Shown: piece after piece, positions 46,540 to 56,016 of the stretch
How positions within the stretch are numbered: the stretch's first letter is position 1
Layout of the letters: each line of letters opens with the position of its first letter
Assembly: GCF_000685035.1 (NCBI RefSeq)
Contig: NZ_BAYB01000030.1
Coordinates: 62,001 to 126,000, forward strand
Direction of reading: 5' to 3'
DNA length: 64,000 nt
Source of the DNA: Paraburkholderia ferrariae NBRC 106233
GTDB lineage: Bacteria; Pseudomonadota; Gammaproteobacteria; Burkholderiales; Burkholderiaceae
Position numbers and translations under genes: made by a program
Notes under the pieces: model-generated
The model's input: only the letters and a program-made list of their open reading frames with translations
Databases searched by the model: none
What the model was told of the DNA's origin: nothing

Positions 46540-46701
46540 GCAACGCCATACACGGCCTGGACCTGGAACGCCGCGGATCGTACGATCCGCTGCGTGTATC
46601 GCACCGTGACGCTCGACGTTCCGCCGAACCTCGATCTCAAGGACGTCAAGGTGGGCGACTCGATCCATGCCGTGTTCGTTTCCGCCTACGCCACGCAGTA
46701 A
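46540..46701 (+). pseudogene. Fragment of a small copper-/DUF1344-like protein gene
   Basis: An open frame of 53 codons without a good start ends in RTVTLDVPPNLDLKDVKVGD then SIHAVFVSAYATQ. The VTL...VKVGD...AVF pattern resembles the C-terminal part of small periplasmic DUF1344-type proteins. It looks like the surviving 3' end of a gene whose front is lost. A stop codon immediately precedes the frame. The assignment is tentative. Confidence 0.35.
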
Positions 46702-46745
46702 AACAACGCAGTAAAACGACGCAATAAGCCGATCCAGAAAACGAC

Positions 46746-46792
46746 GACGCCGGCGCGAAAGCGGTCACTCCGCTCTCGCGCCGGCGTCGTTT
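46746..46792. terminator. Bidirectional terminator between pcaF and gabD
   Basis: Left arm GACGCCGGCGCGAAAGCGG pairs with CCGCTCTCGCGCCGGCGTC (one mismatch) around TCACT. TTTT follows on the plus strand and the AAAA on the other side serves gabD, which ends 50 bases further on. Confidence 0.8.
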
Positions 46793-46841
46793 CGGGATCG
46801 GGACGGCGGCTCGGGCACCTCGTCGAGCCGCTCGCCGCGCC

Positions 46842-48293
46842 TTACAGGCCGCCCATGCACATGTACTTGACGACGACGTAGTCGTCCACGCCATAGTGCG
46901 AGCCTTCGCGCCCGAGCCCCGACTGCTTCACGCCGCCAAACGGTGCGACTTCGTTCGAGATCAGGCCGGTGTTGATGCCCACCATGCCGTATTCGAGCGC
47001 TTCGGCCACACGCCACACGCGGCCGATGTCGCGGCTATAGAAGTAGGCGGCGAGACCGAACTCGGTGTCGTTCGCGAGCTTGATCACTTCCTCGTCCGAC
47101 GAGAAGCGGAACAGCGGCGCGAGCGGGCCGAACGTTTCGTCGCGCGCGACCTTCATGGCGGGCGTCACGCCCGTGAGGATGGTCGGTTCGAAGAAGCCGT
47201 GGCCGAGCGCGTGGCGCTTGCCGCCCGTCGTGACCTGGGCGCCCTTGGCGAGCGCGTCTTCGATGTGCGATTCCACCTTCAGCACGGCCGCTTCGTTGAT
47301 GAGCGGACCTTGCGTCACGCCCGGCTCGGTGCCGAGGCCCACCTTGAGTTGCTCGACGGCATCGCGCAGTTTGGCCGCGAATGCGTCGTACACCTTGTCG
47401 TGCACGTAGAAGCGGTTCGTGCAGACGCAGGTCTGGCCGCTGTTGCGGTACTTCGAGGCCACGGCGCCCGCCACGGCCGCGTCGAGGTCGGCGTCGTCGA
47501 ACACGATGAACGGCGCGTTGCCGCCCAGTTCGAGCGAGACCTTCTTGACCGTCGGCGCGCATTGGCCCATGAGCAGGCGGCCCACCGGCGTGGAGCCCGT
47601 GAACGAGAGCTTGCGCACGGTAGCGTTGCTGGTGAGCTCGCCGCCGATGGCCTTCGGGTCGCCGGTCACGACGCTGAGCACGCCGGCCGGCACGCCCGCG
47701 CGCTGCGCGAGCACGGCCATCGCCAGCGCCGAGAGCGGCGTCGCTTCGGCCGGCTTCACGACGATCGGGCAACCCGCCGCGAGGGCCGGGCCGACCTTGC
47801 GCGTGATCATCGCGGCCGGGAAGTTCCAGGGCGTGATGGCGGCGCAAACGCCCACCGGTTCCTTCGTGACGACGAGGCGGCGGTCGTTCGCGACCGTGGG
47901 GATCGTGTCGCCGTAAATGCGCTTGCCTTCTTCGGCGAACCATTCGAGAAACGAGGCGGCGTAGCCGATTTCGCCCTTCGCTTCGGCAAGCGGCTTGCCC
48001 TGCTCGGTCGTGAGGATGAGCGCGAGGTCGTCCGCGTTTTCGAGCATCAGGTCGTGCCACTTGCGCAGGATCGCGGCGCGCTCCTTCGCGGTTTTGGCGC
48101 GCCAGGCGGGCCATGCGGCATTGGCGGCGGCGATGGCGCGGCGCGTTTCGGCCGCGCCCATCTTCGGCACCGTGCCGATGAGGGCGCCGGTGGCGGGGTT
48201 CGTCACGTCGAACGTGGCGCCGTCTTCGGCCCCTTGCCAAACGCCTTCGACGAAGGCCTGGTTTTGCAGCAGCGATGTGTCTTTCAGGTTCAT
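46842..48293 (-). CDS. gabD: Succinate-semialdehyde dehydrogenase
   Basis: NADP-dependent aldehyde dehydrogenase of 483 residues that oxidises succinic semialdehyde to succinate. The catalytic Glu is in LELGGNAPF and the nucleophilic Cys in GQTCVCTNRF. TPWNFPAAMITRK is the cofactor-binding block. It follows gabT on the same strand, completing GABA breakdown. Confidence 0.96.
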   Translation of the reverse strand: MNLKDTSLLQNQAFVEGVWQGAEDGATFDVTNPATGALIGTVPKMGAAETRRAIAAANAAWPAWRAKTAKERAAILRKWHDLMLENADDLALILTTEQGKPLAEAKGEIGYAASFLEWFAEEGKRIYGDTIPTVANDRRLVVTKEPVGVCAAITPWNFPAAMITRKVGPALAAGCPIVVKPAEATPLSALAMAVLAQRAGVPAGVLSVVTGDPKAIGGELTSNATVRKLSFTGSTPVGRLLMGQCAPTVKKVSLELGGNAPFIVFDDADLDAAVAGAVASKYRNSGQTCVCTNRFYVHDKVYDAFAAKLRDAVEQLKVGLGTEPGVTQGPLINEAAVLKVESHIEDALAKGAQVTTGGKRHALGHGFFEPTILTGVTPAMKVARDETFGPLAPLFRFSSDEEVIKLANDTEFGLAAYFYSRDIGRVWRVAEALEYGMVGINTGLISNEVAPFGGVKQSGLGREGSHYGVDDYVVVKYMCMGGL

Positions 48294-48364
48294 GGTTGAA
48301 TTCCCGACAGCTTGCGATTCATTGGATCGGCCCGGCGAACGACGTGCGCAGGGCTCAAAACAGC

Positions 48365-48398
48365 GGACGGCACAGCGGCGCGCGCCGGTGTGCCGTCC
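48365..48398 (-). terminator. Hairpin between gabT and gabD
   Basis: GGACGGCACA pairs with TGTGCCGTCC around a self-complementary GC-rich loop. On the minus strand GCTGTTTTG follows. It could partly terminate transcription between gabT and gabD, reducing gabD relative to gabT, or stabilise the upstream mRNA. Confidence 0.5.
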
Positions 48399-48434
48399 GT
48401 TTCATAGCGGGCTTTCTTCTTCGGCTCGCACGTT

Positions 48435-49718
48435 TCAGGCGGGCACGCCCACCGCTTCGTTGAGCGACTCTTCGAGAATCGCGAGCGCTTCGTCGAATAC
48501 GTTGTCCTGAATGGTCAGCGGGAACAGGAAGCGCACGACGTTCGAATAGACGCCGCACACGAGCAGCAGCAGGCCGCGCTCGAGCGCCGCCGTCTGCACG
48601 CGCTTCGTGAAGTCGGCGTCCGGCTCGCTCGTGCCCGGCTTGCAGAATTCCACGGCGTTCATCGCGCCCGGGCCGCGCACGTCGGCGATCTGCGGCACCT
48701 CGGCCTTCATTGCGTTGAGTTTGGCCTTGAGCTTGTCGCCGAGCTTCGTGGCGCGCTCGCAAAGCTTCTCTTCCTCGATGATCTCGATGACCGCATGCGC
48801 CGAGGCGACGGCGAGCGGGTTGCCCGCGTAGGTGCCGCCGAGGCCGCCGGGCGCTGGCGCGTCCATGACTTCCGCGCGGCCGACCACGCCCGACAGCGGC
48901 ATGCCGCCCGCGAGGCTCTTGGCGATCGTCATGAGGTCGGGCGTGACGTCGTAGTGTTCCATGGCGAACAGCTTGCCGGTGCGCGCGAAGCCCGTCTGCA
49001 CTTCGTCGGCAATCAGCAGGATGCCGTGCGTGTCGCAGATCTGGCGCAGGCCGCGCACGAAGTCGGCGGGTGCCTGATAGAAACCGCCTTCGCCCTGAAC
49101 CGGTTCGAAGATGATCGCGGCCACGCGTTTCGGATCGATGTCGGCCTTGAACAGCGTTTCGATGGCCTTCAGCGAGTCGGCGGTCGTGATGTCGTGGACG
49201 GAGTTGGGATACGGCGCGTGGTAGACGTCGGCCGGGAACGGGCCGAAGTTCAGCTTGTACGGGGCGACCTTGCCGGTGAGCGCCATGCCCATCATCGTGC
49301 GGCCGTGGAAGCCGCCCGCGAAGGCGATCACGCCCGGACGGCCGGTGTGGGCGCGCGCGATCTTCACGGCGTTTTCGACGGCTTCGGCGCCCGTCGTGAA
49401 GAAGGCGGCCTTCTTGGCGAAGTTGCCCGGTGCGCGCTTCGCGACCTTTTCGGCCAGCGAGACGTACGACTCGTACGGCACGATCTGGTAGGCGGTGTGC
49501 GTGAAGCGGTCGAGCTGGGCCTTGATGGCCGCGACGATCTTCGGATGACGATGGCCCGTGTTGCACACGGCAATGCCGGCTGCGAAGTCGATGAAGCGGC
49601 GGCCCTCCACGTCCCAGAGCTCGGCGTTTTCGGCGCGCTCGGCGTAGAAGTTGCACATCACGCCCACGCCACGGGGGGTGGCGGCGTCCTTGCGGCTCAC
49701 AAGTTCAGCGTTCTTCAC
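48435..49718 (-). CDS. gabT: 4-aminobutyrate--2-oxoglutarate transaminase
   Basis: Class III PLP aminotransferase of 427 residues. The PLP-binding Lys267 is in TIAKSLAGGMPLS, and IADEVQTGFARTGKLFAMEH is the conserved cofactor region. It converts GABA to succinic semialdehyde. It is divergent from the GabR-like gene, with 171 bases between starts. Confidence 0.96.
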   Translation of the reverse strand: MKNAELVSRKDAATPRGVGVMCNFYAERAENAELWDVEGRRFIDFAAGIAVCNTGHRHPKIVAAIKAQLDRFTHTAYQIVPYESYVSLAEKVAKRAPGNFAKKAAFFTTGAEAVENAVKIARAHTGRPGVIAFAGGFHGRTMMGMALTGKVAPYKLNFGPFPADVYHAPYPNSVHDITTADSLKAIETLFKADIDPKRVAAIIFEPVQGEGGFYQAPADFVRGLRQICDTHGILLIADEVQTGFARTGKLFAMEHYDVTPDLMTIAKSLAGGMPLSGVVGRAEVMDAPAPGGLGGTYAGNPLAVASAHAVIEIIEEEKLCERATKLGDKLKAKLNAMKAEVPQIADVRGPGAMNAVEFCKPGTSEPDADFTKRVQTAALERGLLLLVCGVYSNVVRFLFPLTIQDNVFDEALAILEESLNEAVGVPA

Positions 49719-49839
49719 GGTTCATCTCCTTCACAGACGTTTCTGGGTATCGGTGGTGGGTTTCGGGCCCTTGCGGGGCCGCAGACCAGTGCGGCGGTAC
49801 GGGACAGCAGATGGCCGATGGAGCGACTATACTCACGTT

Positions 49840-49860
49840 TGGCTCTAAATTTCAGAGCCA
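49840..49860. promoter_or_regulatory. Inverted repeat in gabT-gabR spacer, candidate operator
   Basis: TGGCTCT-AAATTTC-AGAGCCA is a perfect 7-base dyad. It overlaps a TTGGCT -35-like sequence for the plus-strand gene and is followed by GGAGCCAA about 15 bases on, a third partial copy. Such sites are expected for GabR-type control of the divergent pair. Confidence 0.5.
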
Positions 49861-49889
49861 TTCAATAAAATTGTTAGGAGCCAATTTCG

Positions 49890-51527
49890 ATGCGAGCGAG
49901 TGTCCTGTCCGACTGGCTGGCGCAGCGGCTCGACCGCGGGAGCGGCCAGCCGGTGTACCGGCAGCTACACCGCCTGCTGCAGCAGGCCATCCTGTCGCGC
50001 GAACTGCCGGCGGGGGCGCGCGTGCCGTCGTCGCGGCTCCTCGCGGCGGAGCTGGGCATCGCCCGCAATACGGTCACCCAGGTCTACGAGCAACTGGTGC
50101 TGGAGGGCTACGTGGCTTCGGCGACCGGGCGCGGCACCTATGTGGCCGATACGTCGCCCGACGAGATCGTGGGGGCGAATGAAGCTGGCGCCATGGGGGT
50201 GGATCGGGGGGCGGGCGCACGCGTTGGGCGGCCGGGCACTGGCGGGGTGTTGCCCGCGAGCCTGCCCACGGGTGCTGCTGCTTCGCCGTCTCCCGGCATC
50301 GCGGCCTCCTTTGCCGCGCAACCGGCCGAGGGCGGCGGCACCCATGCTGCGCGCGAGGCGGCACGGGCGCTTTCCGCGCGCGGCGCCCGGCTGATCGCGG
50401 GCGCGGGCGTCTCGAAGCGCCAGGGCGGCGCGTTCATGCCCGGCGTGCCGGACGTTTCGCGCTTTCCCTCGCGCGTCTGGACGCGCCTCACCAATAAATA
50501 CTGGCGCAGCCTGCGCCCCGACCTGCTTACCTACGCGCCGGGCGGCGGCCTCGCGCTGCTGCGCCACGAACTGGCCGATTATCTGCGCACCGCGCGCTCG
50601 GTGCGCTGCTCGCCTGAGCAGATCATCATCACGACCGGCATTCACCAGTCGGTCGACCTGGCCGTGCGCCTGCTCACCGATTCCGGCGACGTGATCTGGA
50701 CCGAGGACCCGTGCTATTGGGGCCTGCGCAGCGTGCTGCACGTTTCGGGGCTGAATCCGCGGCCGATTGCGGTGGATAGCGAGGGCATCAACCCTTCGGC
50801 GGAAGATTTCGCCGTGCCGCCCCGGCTGATTCTCGTCACGCCCTCGCATCAGTATCCGCTCGGCATGGTGATGAGCCTCGCGCGCCGGCGCATGCTGCTC
50901 GAATACGCGCGCCAGCATCAATGCTGGATCATCGAGGACGACTACGACAGCGAGTTCCGCTACGGCAGCCGGCCGCTCGCTTCGCTGCAGGGGCTCGATA
51001 CCGCGGGGCAGGTGATCTATGTGGGCAGCTTCGGCAAGACCCTGTTTCCGGGGCTGCGCGTGGGCTACCTCGTCGCGCCCGAGGCGCTGGCCGAGAGCTT
51101 CGCCACCGCGAGCGCCGAACTCTATCGCGAGGGCCAGTTGCTGCAGCAGGCGGTGCTGGCCGAGTTCATCGCGGAAGGGCATTTCACCTCGCATATCCGC
51201 AAGATGCGCGGGCTTTACGGGCAGCGGCGCGAGGCGCTGCTGGAGGCCGCTGCGAGCCGTTATGGCGATGCGCTGCCGGCGATGGGCGGCGACGCGGGCC
51301 TGCACGTGGTGATGCAGCTTCCCGAGGGCTGCGACGACCGCGCGGTGGCGGAGGCGGCCCTTGCGCGCAACATCGTCGTGCGGCCGTTGTCGGGCTATTA
51401 CGCGGAACGCGCGCGGGCAGCTTCGGGACTCCTGATCGGCTATGCGTGCGTGCCGGACGAGGAGATCGCGCCGGCGTTCAATACGCTCGGCGAGGCGATT
51501 GACGCGACCTTGCCGCTTTTTGCCTGA
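49890..51527 (+). CDS. GabR/MocR-family PLP-dependent transcriptional regulator
   Basis: Regulator of 545 residues. A GntR winged helix (about residues 12-80, LPAGARVPSSRLLAAELGIARNTV) is fused to a class I aminotransferase-like domain with PLP-binding Lys383 in GSFGKTLFPG. The linker of about 80 residues is Gly/Ala-rich and longer than usual. Divergent from gabT, it is the likely GABA-responsive activator, hence GabR-like; a different MocR member is possible. Confidence 0.88.
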   Translation: MRASVLSDWLAQRLDRGSGQPVYRQLHRLLQQAILSRELPAGARVPSSRLLAAELGIARNTVTQVYEQLVLEGYVASATGRGTYVADTSPDEIVGANEAGAMGVDRGAGARVGRPGTGGVLPASLPTGAAASPSPGIAASFAAQPAEGGGTHAAREAARALSARGARLIAGAGVSKRQGGAFMPGVPDVSRFPSRVWTRLTNKYWRSLRPDLLTYAPGGGLALLRHELADYLRTARSVRCSPEQIIITTGIHQSVDLAVRLLTDSGDVIWTEDPCYWGLRSVLHVSGLNPRPIAVDSEGINPSAEDFAVPPRLILVTPSHQYPLGMVMSLARRRMLLEYARQHQCWIIEDDYDSEFRYGSRPLASLQGLDTAGQVIYVGSFGKTLFPGLRVGYLVAPEALAESFATASAELYREGQLLQQAVLAEFIAEGHFTSHIRKMRGLYGQRREALLEAAASRYGDALPAMGGDAGLHVVMQLPEGCDDRAVAEAALARNIVVRPLSGYYAERARAASGLLIGYACVPDEEIAPAFNTLGEAIDATLPLFA

Positions 51528-51537
51528 GGTGCTGCCC

Positions 51538-52374
51538 TCACAGCCGGATCAACACCGCCCCGCACGTCACCAGCGCGCATGCAATCACGCGACGCGCGGT
51601 GAGCTTTTCCTTCATGAACAGCCAGCCGATCAGCACGGCGAAGATCGAACTGAGCTCGCGCAGCGCGGAAACCGTCGCAATCGGCAGATAGCGGAACGCC
51701 TCGATCACGAGGCAATAGGCCGTGAGCGCCACGACGCCCGCCATCATCCCTTTGAGCACCGCGGTCTTCGAGGTGAAGAGCTGCGCGGCCCCGCCGCGCA
51801 GGCGCCAGACCATCAGGAACTGCGGGATGTTCCAGAGCAGGTAGACCCACATGATGTAGCTGAGGCCGTTGCCGGCAAGCCGCGCGCCGATGCCGTCGAC
51901 GACCGAGTAGGTGGCGATGAGAAGACCGGTCAGGAGTGCATAGGGAACGCTCTCGCCCGAAAATCGCATGCCGCGCCGGAACGCCAGCGACATGATGCCC
52001 ACCGAAACGAACGCAACGCCCACGGCCGCGAGCGGCTTGAGCGCTTCGTGCGCGAACACCAGCGCGCCCACGAACACGAGCATGGGAGAAAGGCCGCGCG
52101 CGATGGGATAGATCTGGCCGAAGTCGCCGCTGCGATAGGCGCGGATGAGCGTGAGGCAGTAGGCGAATTCCAGCACCACCGAAGCGGCGATATACGGCCA
52201 GCTGGCGGGTGCGGGCGCAGGCAGCACGATGACGCCGATCGCACCCACGAGCCCGTAGGGAATCGACATCATGCCGAGCAGCCAGAGGCGGTCGCCCGAA
52301 AGATGCAGGAAGGCGTTCCAGCTTGCGTGCAGAAGCGCCGAGAGCAGAACCAGCAGAACGACGAAAGTAGCCAT
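51538..52374 (-). CDS. EamA-family (DMT) transporter
   Basis: Membrane protein of 278 residues with ten hydrophobic segments in two EamA repeats. SALLHASWNAFLHL at the start and LSSIFAVLIGWLFMKEKLT near the end are typical. The start is MATFVVLLV, since the 27 codons before it are not conserved in form. It probably exports a metabolite. It is convergent with the GabR-like gene, ending ten bases away. Confidence 0.83.
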   Translation of the reverse strand: MATFVVLLVLLSALLHASWNAFLHLSGDRLWLLGMMSIPYGLVGAIGVIVLPAPAPASWPYIAASVVLEFAYCLTLIRAYRSGDFGQIYPIARGLSPMLVFVGALVFAHEALKPLAAVGVAFVSVGIMSLAFRRGMRFSGESVPYALLTGLLIATYSVVDGIGARLAGNGLSYIMWVYLLWNIPQFLMVWRLRGGAAQLFTSKTAVLKGMMAGVVALTAYCLVIEAFRYLPIATVSALRELSSIFAVLIGWLFMKEKLTARRVIACALVTCGAVLIRL

Positions 52375-52537
52375 CCGGAGAAACGGTTGCGCGAGCAAAG
52401 ACCTGATTATTCCAGCGAATGCGGCGCGCGGCGATGGCGTGCGAAAAGCCCCCATTGATTTGCGGGTTGATATCGTCGTATAGTCGAAGCCGACTCCACA
52501 CAGTCCGGTTCAGCTTGAGAGGTTGTCGGCATGCCAC

Positions 52538-53173
52538 ATGTTAGACGCCTCGCCGCTGGATTTCCCGTCGTTCATCGAAGGCCTGCTGCTGGGCGCAGGT
52601 CTCTTCGCCTCGGTCGGTCCCAAAGACGCCTTTGTCATCAAGCGCTCGCTCACGGGCCGCTACCTCTTCCTGATTGCCGCGGTCTGTGCCGGTAGCGACG
52701 CCCTGCTGATCGCGCTGGGCGCGGGTGGGTTCGCCGCGGTGCTGGCGCGTCATCCGGCCGTGGTGACGGCATCGCTCTGGTGCGGCGTGGCGTGGCTGGT
52801 GGGCCACGGCATGCTCGCGCTGCGTGCGGCCGTGGCCGGCGAGCGCAGCATGCCGTCGCTCGTGGCGCTGCAGAGCGCGCCGTTCGGGCGCACGCTCTTC
52901 GCCACCGCGGCGGTGTCGCTGCTCAATCCCAGTGCCTGGATCGACACCGTGCTCGTGATCGGCGCTATCGTAGCCGCCCGGGCGGCGCCGACACGCCCGC
53001 CCTTTGCGCTGGGTGCCGTCGCGGCGTCTTTCGTGTGGTTTCTCTGCCTGACGTATGGCTCGCGTTCGTTTCGCGCGCTCTTCATGCGGGCCACCGCGTG
53101 GCGCGCGCTCGACGCCTTCGTTGCGCTCATGATGTTCGGCATGGCCGCCCACCTCGCGCTCGCGCAATTCTGA
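52538..53173 (+). CDS. ArgO/LysE-family amino-acid exporter
   Basis: Membrane protein of 211 residues. The FIEGLLLGAGLFASVGPKDAFVIKRSL block and NPSAWIDTVLVIG are those of the LysE/ArgO exporters for basic amino acids. The ATG of MLDASPLD is used; a TTG five codons earlier is possible, since the GAGAGG ribosome site lies directly against it. It precedes the phnE end, convergently. Confidence 0.83.
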   Translation: MLDASPLDFPSFIEGLLLGAGLFASVGPKDAFVIKRSLTGRYLFLIAAVCAGSDALLIALGAGGFAAVLARHPAVVTASLWCGVAWLVGHGMLALRAAVAGERSMPSLVALQSAPFGRTLFATAAVSLLNPSAWIDTVLVIGAIVAARAAPTRPPFALGAVAASFVWFLCLTYGSRSFRALFMRATAWRALDAFVALMMFGMAAHLALAQF

Positions 53174-53196
53174 AGCGCGGGTCGCCACTGGCCGGT

Positions 53197-54072
53197 TCAG
53201 ATCACGCGCTCGCGCAGCCAGGCCGAGATCAGATCGATCACCGTGACCACGACGATCACCATGATCATCACGGCGCAGGTGGGTCCGTAGTTAAACGAAC
53301 GAATTTCCTCGTACAGCACGACGCCAATGCCGCCCGCGCCCACCATGCCCACCACCATGGCCGAGCGCACGTTCGACTCGAACCGGTAGAGCGCATACGA
53401 GATCCACAGCGGCATCACCTGCGGCAGCACGCCGTAGATGATCTCGTCGAGCGGCGTTGCGCCCGTTGCGCGCACGCCTTCGGCGGGGCGCGGGTCGATG
53501 GCCTCGACGGCTTCCGCGAAGAGCTTGGCGAGCACGCCGGTCGTATGCACCCATAGGGCGAGCACGCCGGCGAACGGCCCGAGACCCACCGCCACGATGA
53601 ACAGCATCGCGAACACCATTTCGTTGATCGCGCGGCAGGCGTCCATCAGGCGCCGCACCGGATGGCGGATCCAGGCGGGCGCGAGATTGTGCGCCGACAT
53701 GAGCCCGAACGGCACCGCGCAGACGAGCGCGAGCGCCGTGCCCCACAGGGCCACCGCGAGCGTCACCCACATCTCGTGCATATAGGTGCGCCATTCGGTG
53801 AAGTCGGGCGGGAAGAAGCCGCGCGCGAATTCGCCCATGTTCGCCGAGTCGGCGAAGAGGTCGAGCGGGCGCATGTCGGCGCCATGCCAGCCCACGCCGA
53901 GCAGCACGAACACCACCGCCCAGCCCGCGAGCGAAAACCAGCTGCGCTTCGGCGGCGGCGCAGCCGGGGTACCCGGCGCGCGCGCTACGCCGGCCGCGCG
54001 CGCGCCGTTCTGCGTGCCGTCTTGCATGCTGTCCTGCACGAGGCGCGACGCGTCGAGGTCCGCCATTTTCAT
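53197..54072 (-). CDS. phnE: Phosphonate ABC transporter permease
   Basis: Inner-membrane permease of 291 residues with about six hydrophobic segments after a disordered 40-residue N-terminus. The EAA-type loop is EAVEAIDPRPAEGVRATGATPLDEIIYGVLPQ. Together with PhnC and PhnD it imports phosphonates. Its start overlaps the phnD stop by four bases. Confidence 0.94.
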   Translation of the reverse strand: MKMADLDASRLVQDSMQDGTQNGARAAGVARAPGTPAAPPPKRSWFSLAGWAVVFVLLGVGWHGADMRPLDLFADSANMGEFARGFFPPDFTEWRTYMHEMWVTLAVALWGTALALVCAVPFGLMSAHNLAPAWIRHPVRRLMDACRAINEMVFAMLFIVAVGLGPFAGVLALWVHTTGVLAKLFAEAVEAIDPRPAEGVRATGATPLDEIIYGVLPQVMPLWISYALYRFESNVRSAMVVGMVGAGGIGVVLYEEIRSFNYGPTCAVMIMVIVVVTVIDLISAWLRERVI

Positions 54073-55043
54073 TGCTTCGACGAGGCGTTGAGCGCGTCGA
54101 TCTTCGCGTCGATTGCCGCGATCTGGTTCTTGCGGTCGTCGGCGGAAAGATTGCTGTTGGCGGCGATCTTCTGCTTCTGCTGGAACAGCGCGATCTGGCG
54201 AATCGGGTTCAACTGCGCGTCGGTCGAAGGCGTGAAGCCCGCGTAGCCGGTAATGCCGGCCATGATCTGCTTTTCGCGCGGATCGGTCTTCGCATAGTGA
54301 TAGAAGAAGTCGCGCAGCTTCTGCCTGGTCGCTTCAGGCAGGTCCTTGCGGTACACGAGCGGGTCCGAAGGGATGAGCGGCGAGGTCCACAGCACGCGCA
54401 CCTGCTTGAAGAGTTCCGGGTTCTTCTTTTCCAGCGTGCCCAGTTCGATCGTGTTGTTGGTCGCAATGTCCACCTTGTTGTTCACCACGGCGAGCAGATT
54501 GGCCTCGTGGCTCGAAGGCAGCACCGTCTTGAAGGTGGTCTGGTTTACGGGCACGTTGTGCTGCGCGAACAGGTAGTAGCCGGGGATCAGCGTGCCCGAG
54601 GTCGAGTTCGGGTCGCCGTAGCCGAGCGTCACATCCTTCGTGTTCCTGAATACATCGTCGAGCGTCTTGAAGCGGCTGTTGACGTTGGTGATGAGCACCG
54701 ACTTGTAGCCCGCGTCGCCGTTTGCGTAGAGCACCTTCGCGAACACTTCGCCGCTCGAGCGATCGACGGCTTCCATGGCCGAGGCGTTGCCGAAATAGCC
54801 GATCTGCACCTTGTTGAAGCGCATCGCTTCGATGATGCCGGCATAGTCGGTGGCGAAAAACGCCTGGACGTGCAGGCCGGTCTGGCGGTTCAGGTCGTCG
54901 ATGAACGGTTGCCAGCGTTGCTTGAGCACGGCCGACGAATCGGTCGAAATGATGCCGAAGCTCAGGTCTTCGGCATGCGCGGCGGGGGCGGCGAATGCGA
55001 GGCAGGCGGCACTGGCGGCAAGAATGGAGCGGAGCAGCTTCAT
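54069..55043 (-). CDS. phnD: Phosphonate-binding periplasmic protein
   Basis: Solute-binding protein of 324 residues with a signal peptide ending AAHAEDL. SFGIISTDSSAVLKQRWQPFIDDL, AFFATDYAGIIEAMRFNKVQIGYFG and GDPNSTSGTLIPGYYLF are the PhnD ligand-site blocks. It captures phosphonates for PhnE and PhnC. The C-terminal 40 residues form a charged tail. Confidence 0.95.
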   Translation of the reverse strand: MKLLRSILAASAACLAFAAPAAHAEDLSFGIISTDSSAVLKQRWQPFIDDLNRQTGLHVQAFFATDYAGIIEAMRFNKVQIGYFGNASAMEAVDRSSGEVFAKVLYANGDAGYKSVLITNVNSRFKTLDDVFRNTKDVTLGYGDPNSTSGTLIPGYYLFAQHNVPVNQTTFKTVLPSSHEANLLAVVNNKVDIATNNTIELGTLEKKNPELFKQVRVLWTSPLIPSDPLVYRKDLPEATRQKLRDFFYHYAKTDPREKQIMAGITGYAGFTPSTDAQLNPIRQIALFQQKQKIAANSNLSADDRKNQIAAIDAKIDALNASSKQ

Positions 55044-55084
55044 GGGGTTGGGGTCCGGGTCGAGGGGGAAAGGACGCAAGCGGG

Positions 55085-55930
55085 TCAGGCCACGCGCGCT
55101 TGCGGCCCGAAAGGGCCCGCGGCGGCGGGTGCGGCTGGGGTAAGCGGGTCGGCAGACGGTTCGATCAGTTCGCGCGCGGCGCTGCCGTACAGTTGCTGCA
55201 GCACCGGCGGCGTGAGCGCCGCGCTCGGGCCGTCGTACACCACGCGGCCGTCGCGCAGCGCAATCGTGCGCGGGCAATACCGCATGGCGATGTCCACCTG
55301 GTGCAGCGAGACGACCACCGTGAGCCGGTGATTGCGGTTGAGCATCGCGAGCATGTCCATCACGCGGCGCGACGATTCGGGGTCGAGCGAGGCGATCGGT
55401 TCGTCGGCGAGGATGAGCCGCGCATGCTGCACGAGCGCGCGCGCGAGTGCCGCGCGCTGCTGCTGTCCGCCCGAAAGATTCGCGGCGCGTTCATAGGCCT
55501 TGTCGGCAATGCCCACTTCGGCGAGCGCGGCGACCGAACGTTCGCGCTCGGCGCGCGGAAAGCATCCGGTCACGCGGCGCCACAGCGGCAGCCGTGCGAG
55601 TGCGCCGATCAGCACGTTGGTTTGCACCGTGAGCCGGTTCACCAGATTGAACTGCTGAAACACGAAGCCGACATCGAGCCGGATACGACGCACCTCGCGG
55701 ACGATCCGGCCATTCTGCTGAATGGGTCGGCCAAATATTTCGATCTGCGAAGGTTGTGGGTCCGATGCGGTAAAGCCCGCAATGTGGCGCAGCAGGGTCG
55801 ATTTGCCCGAGCCCGACGCGCCGATCAGCGCAACCATTTCGCCAACGCCTACGCGCAGGTTGATTTCGTCGAGTGCCTTGCGGCCGTTTGCAAAGGTCTT
55901 CGACAGTCGTTCGATGCGGATGGCGTCCAT
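55085..55930 (-). CDS. phnC: Phosphonate ABC transporter ATPase
   Basis: ATPase of 281 residues. Walker A GASGSGKST at residues 37-45, signature LSGGQQQRAALARAL and Walker B ILADEPIASLDPESS are intact. It powers phosphonate uptake. First gene of phnCDE, with a 41-base gap to phnD; about 15 kb from the lyase core. Confidence 0.95.
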   Translation of the reverse strand: MDAIRIERLSKTFANGRKALDEINLRVGVGEMVALIGASGSGKSTLLRHIAGFTASDPQPSQIEIFGRPIQQNGRIVREVRRIRLDVGFVFQQFNLVNRLTVQTNVLIGALARLPLWRRVTGCFPRAERERSVAALAEVGIADKAYERAANLSGGQQQRAALARALVQHARLILADEPIASLDPESSRRVMDMLAMLNRNHRLTVVVSLHQVDIAMRYCPRTIALRDGRVVYDGPSAALTPPVLQQLYGSAARELIEPSADPLTPAAPAAAGPFGPQARVA

Positions 55931-55976
55931 GTCGGTTCGTCACAAAAGTCAGGCGGGTGCGGTTGTGTCGGGGACA

Positions 55977-55984
55977 TTCTAGAA
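55977..55984. promoter_or_regulatory. TTCTAGAA palindrome in phnC leader
   Basis: An 8-base palindrome centred on CTAG, 47 bases before the phnC start. It may be a secondary PhnF half-site or chance; it lacks the flanking bases of the other two sites. Confidence 0.25.
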
Positions 55985-56016
55985 AGCGACTATGACGGTT
56001 GAGTGAAGGTGTCGAG

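Larger units (their letters stand above)
46521..46841. other. Spacer between pcaF and gabD
   Basis: About 320 bases between the convergent pcaF and gabD genes. It contains a short coding-like fragment (next entry) and a terminator hairpin. No complete gene is supported. Confidence 0.5.
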
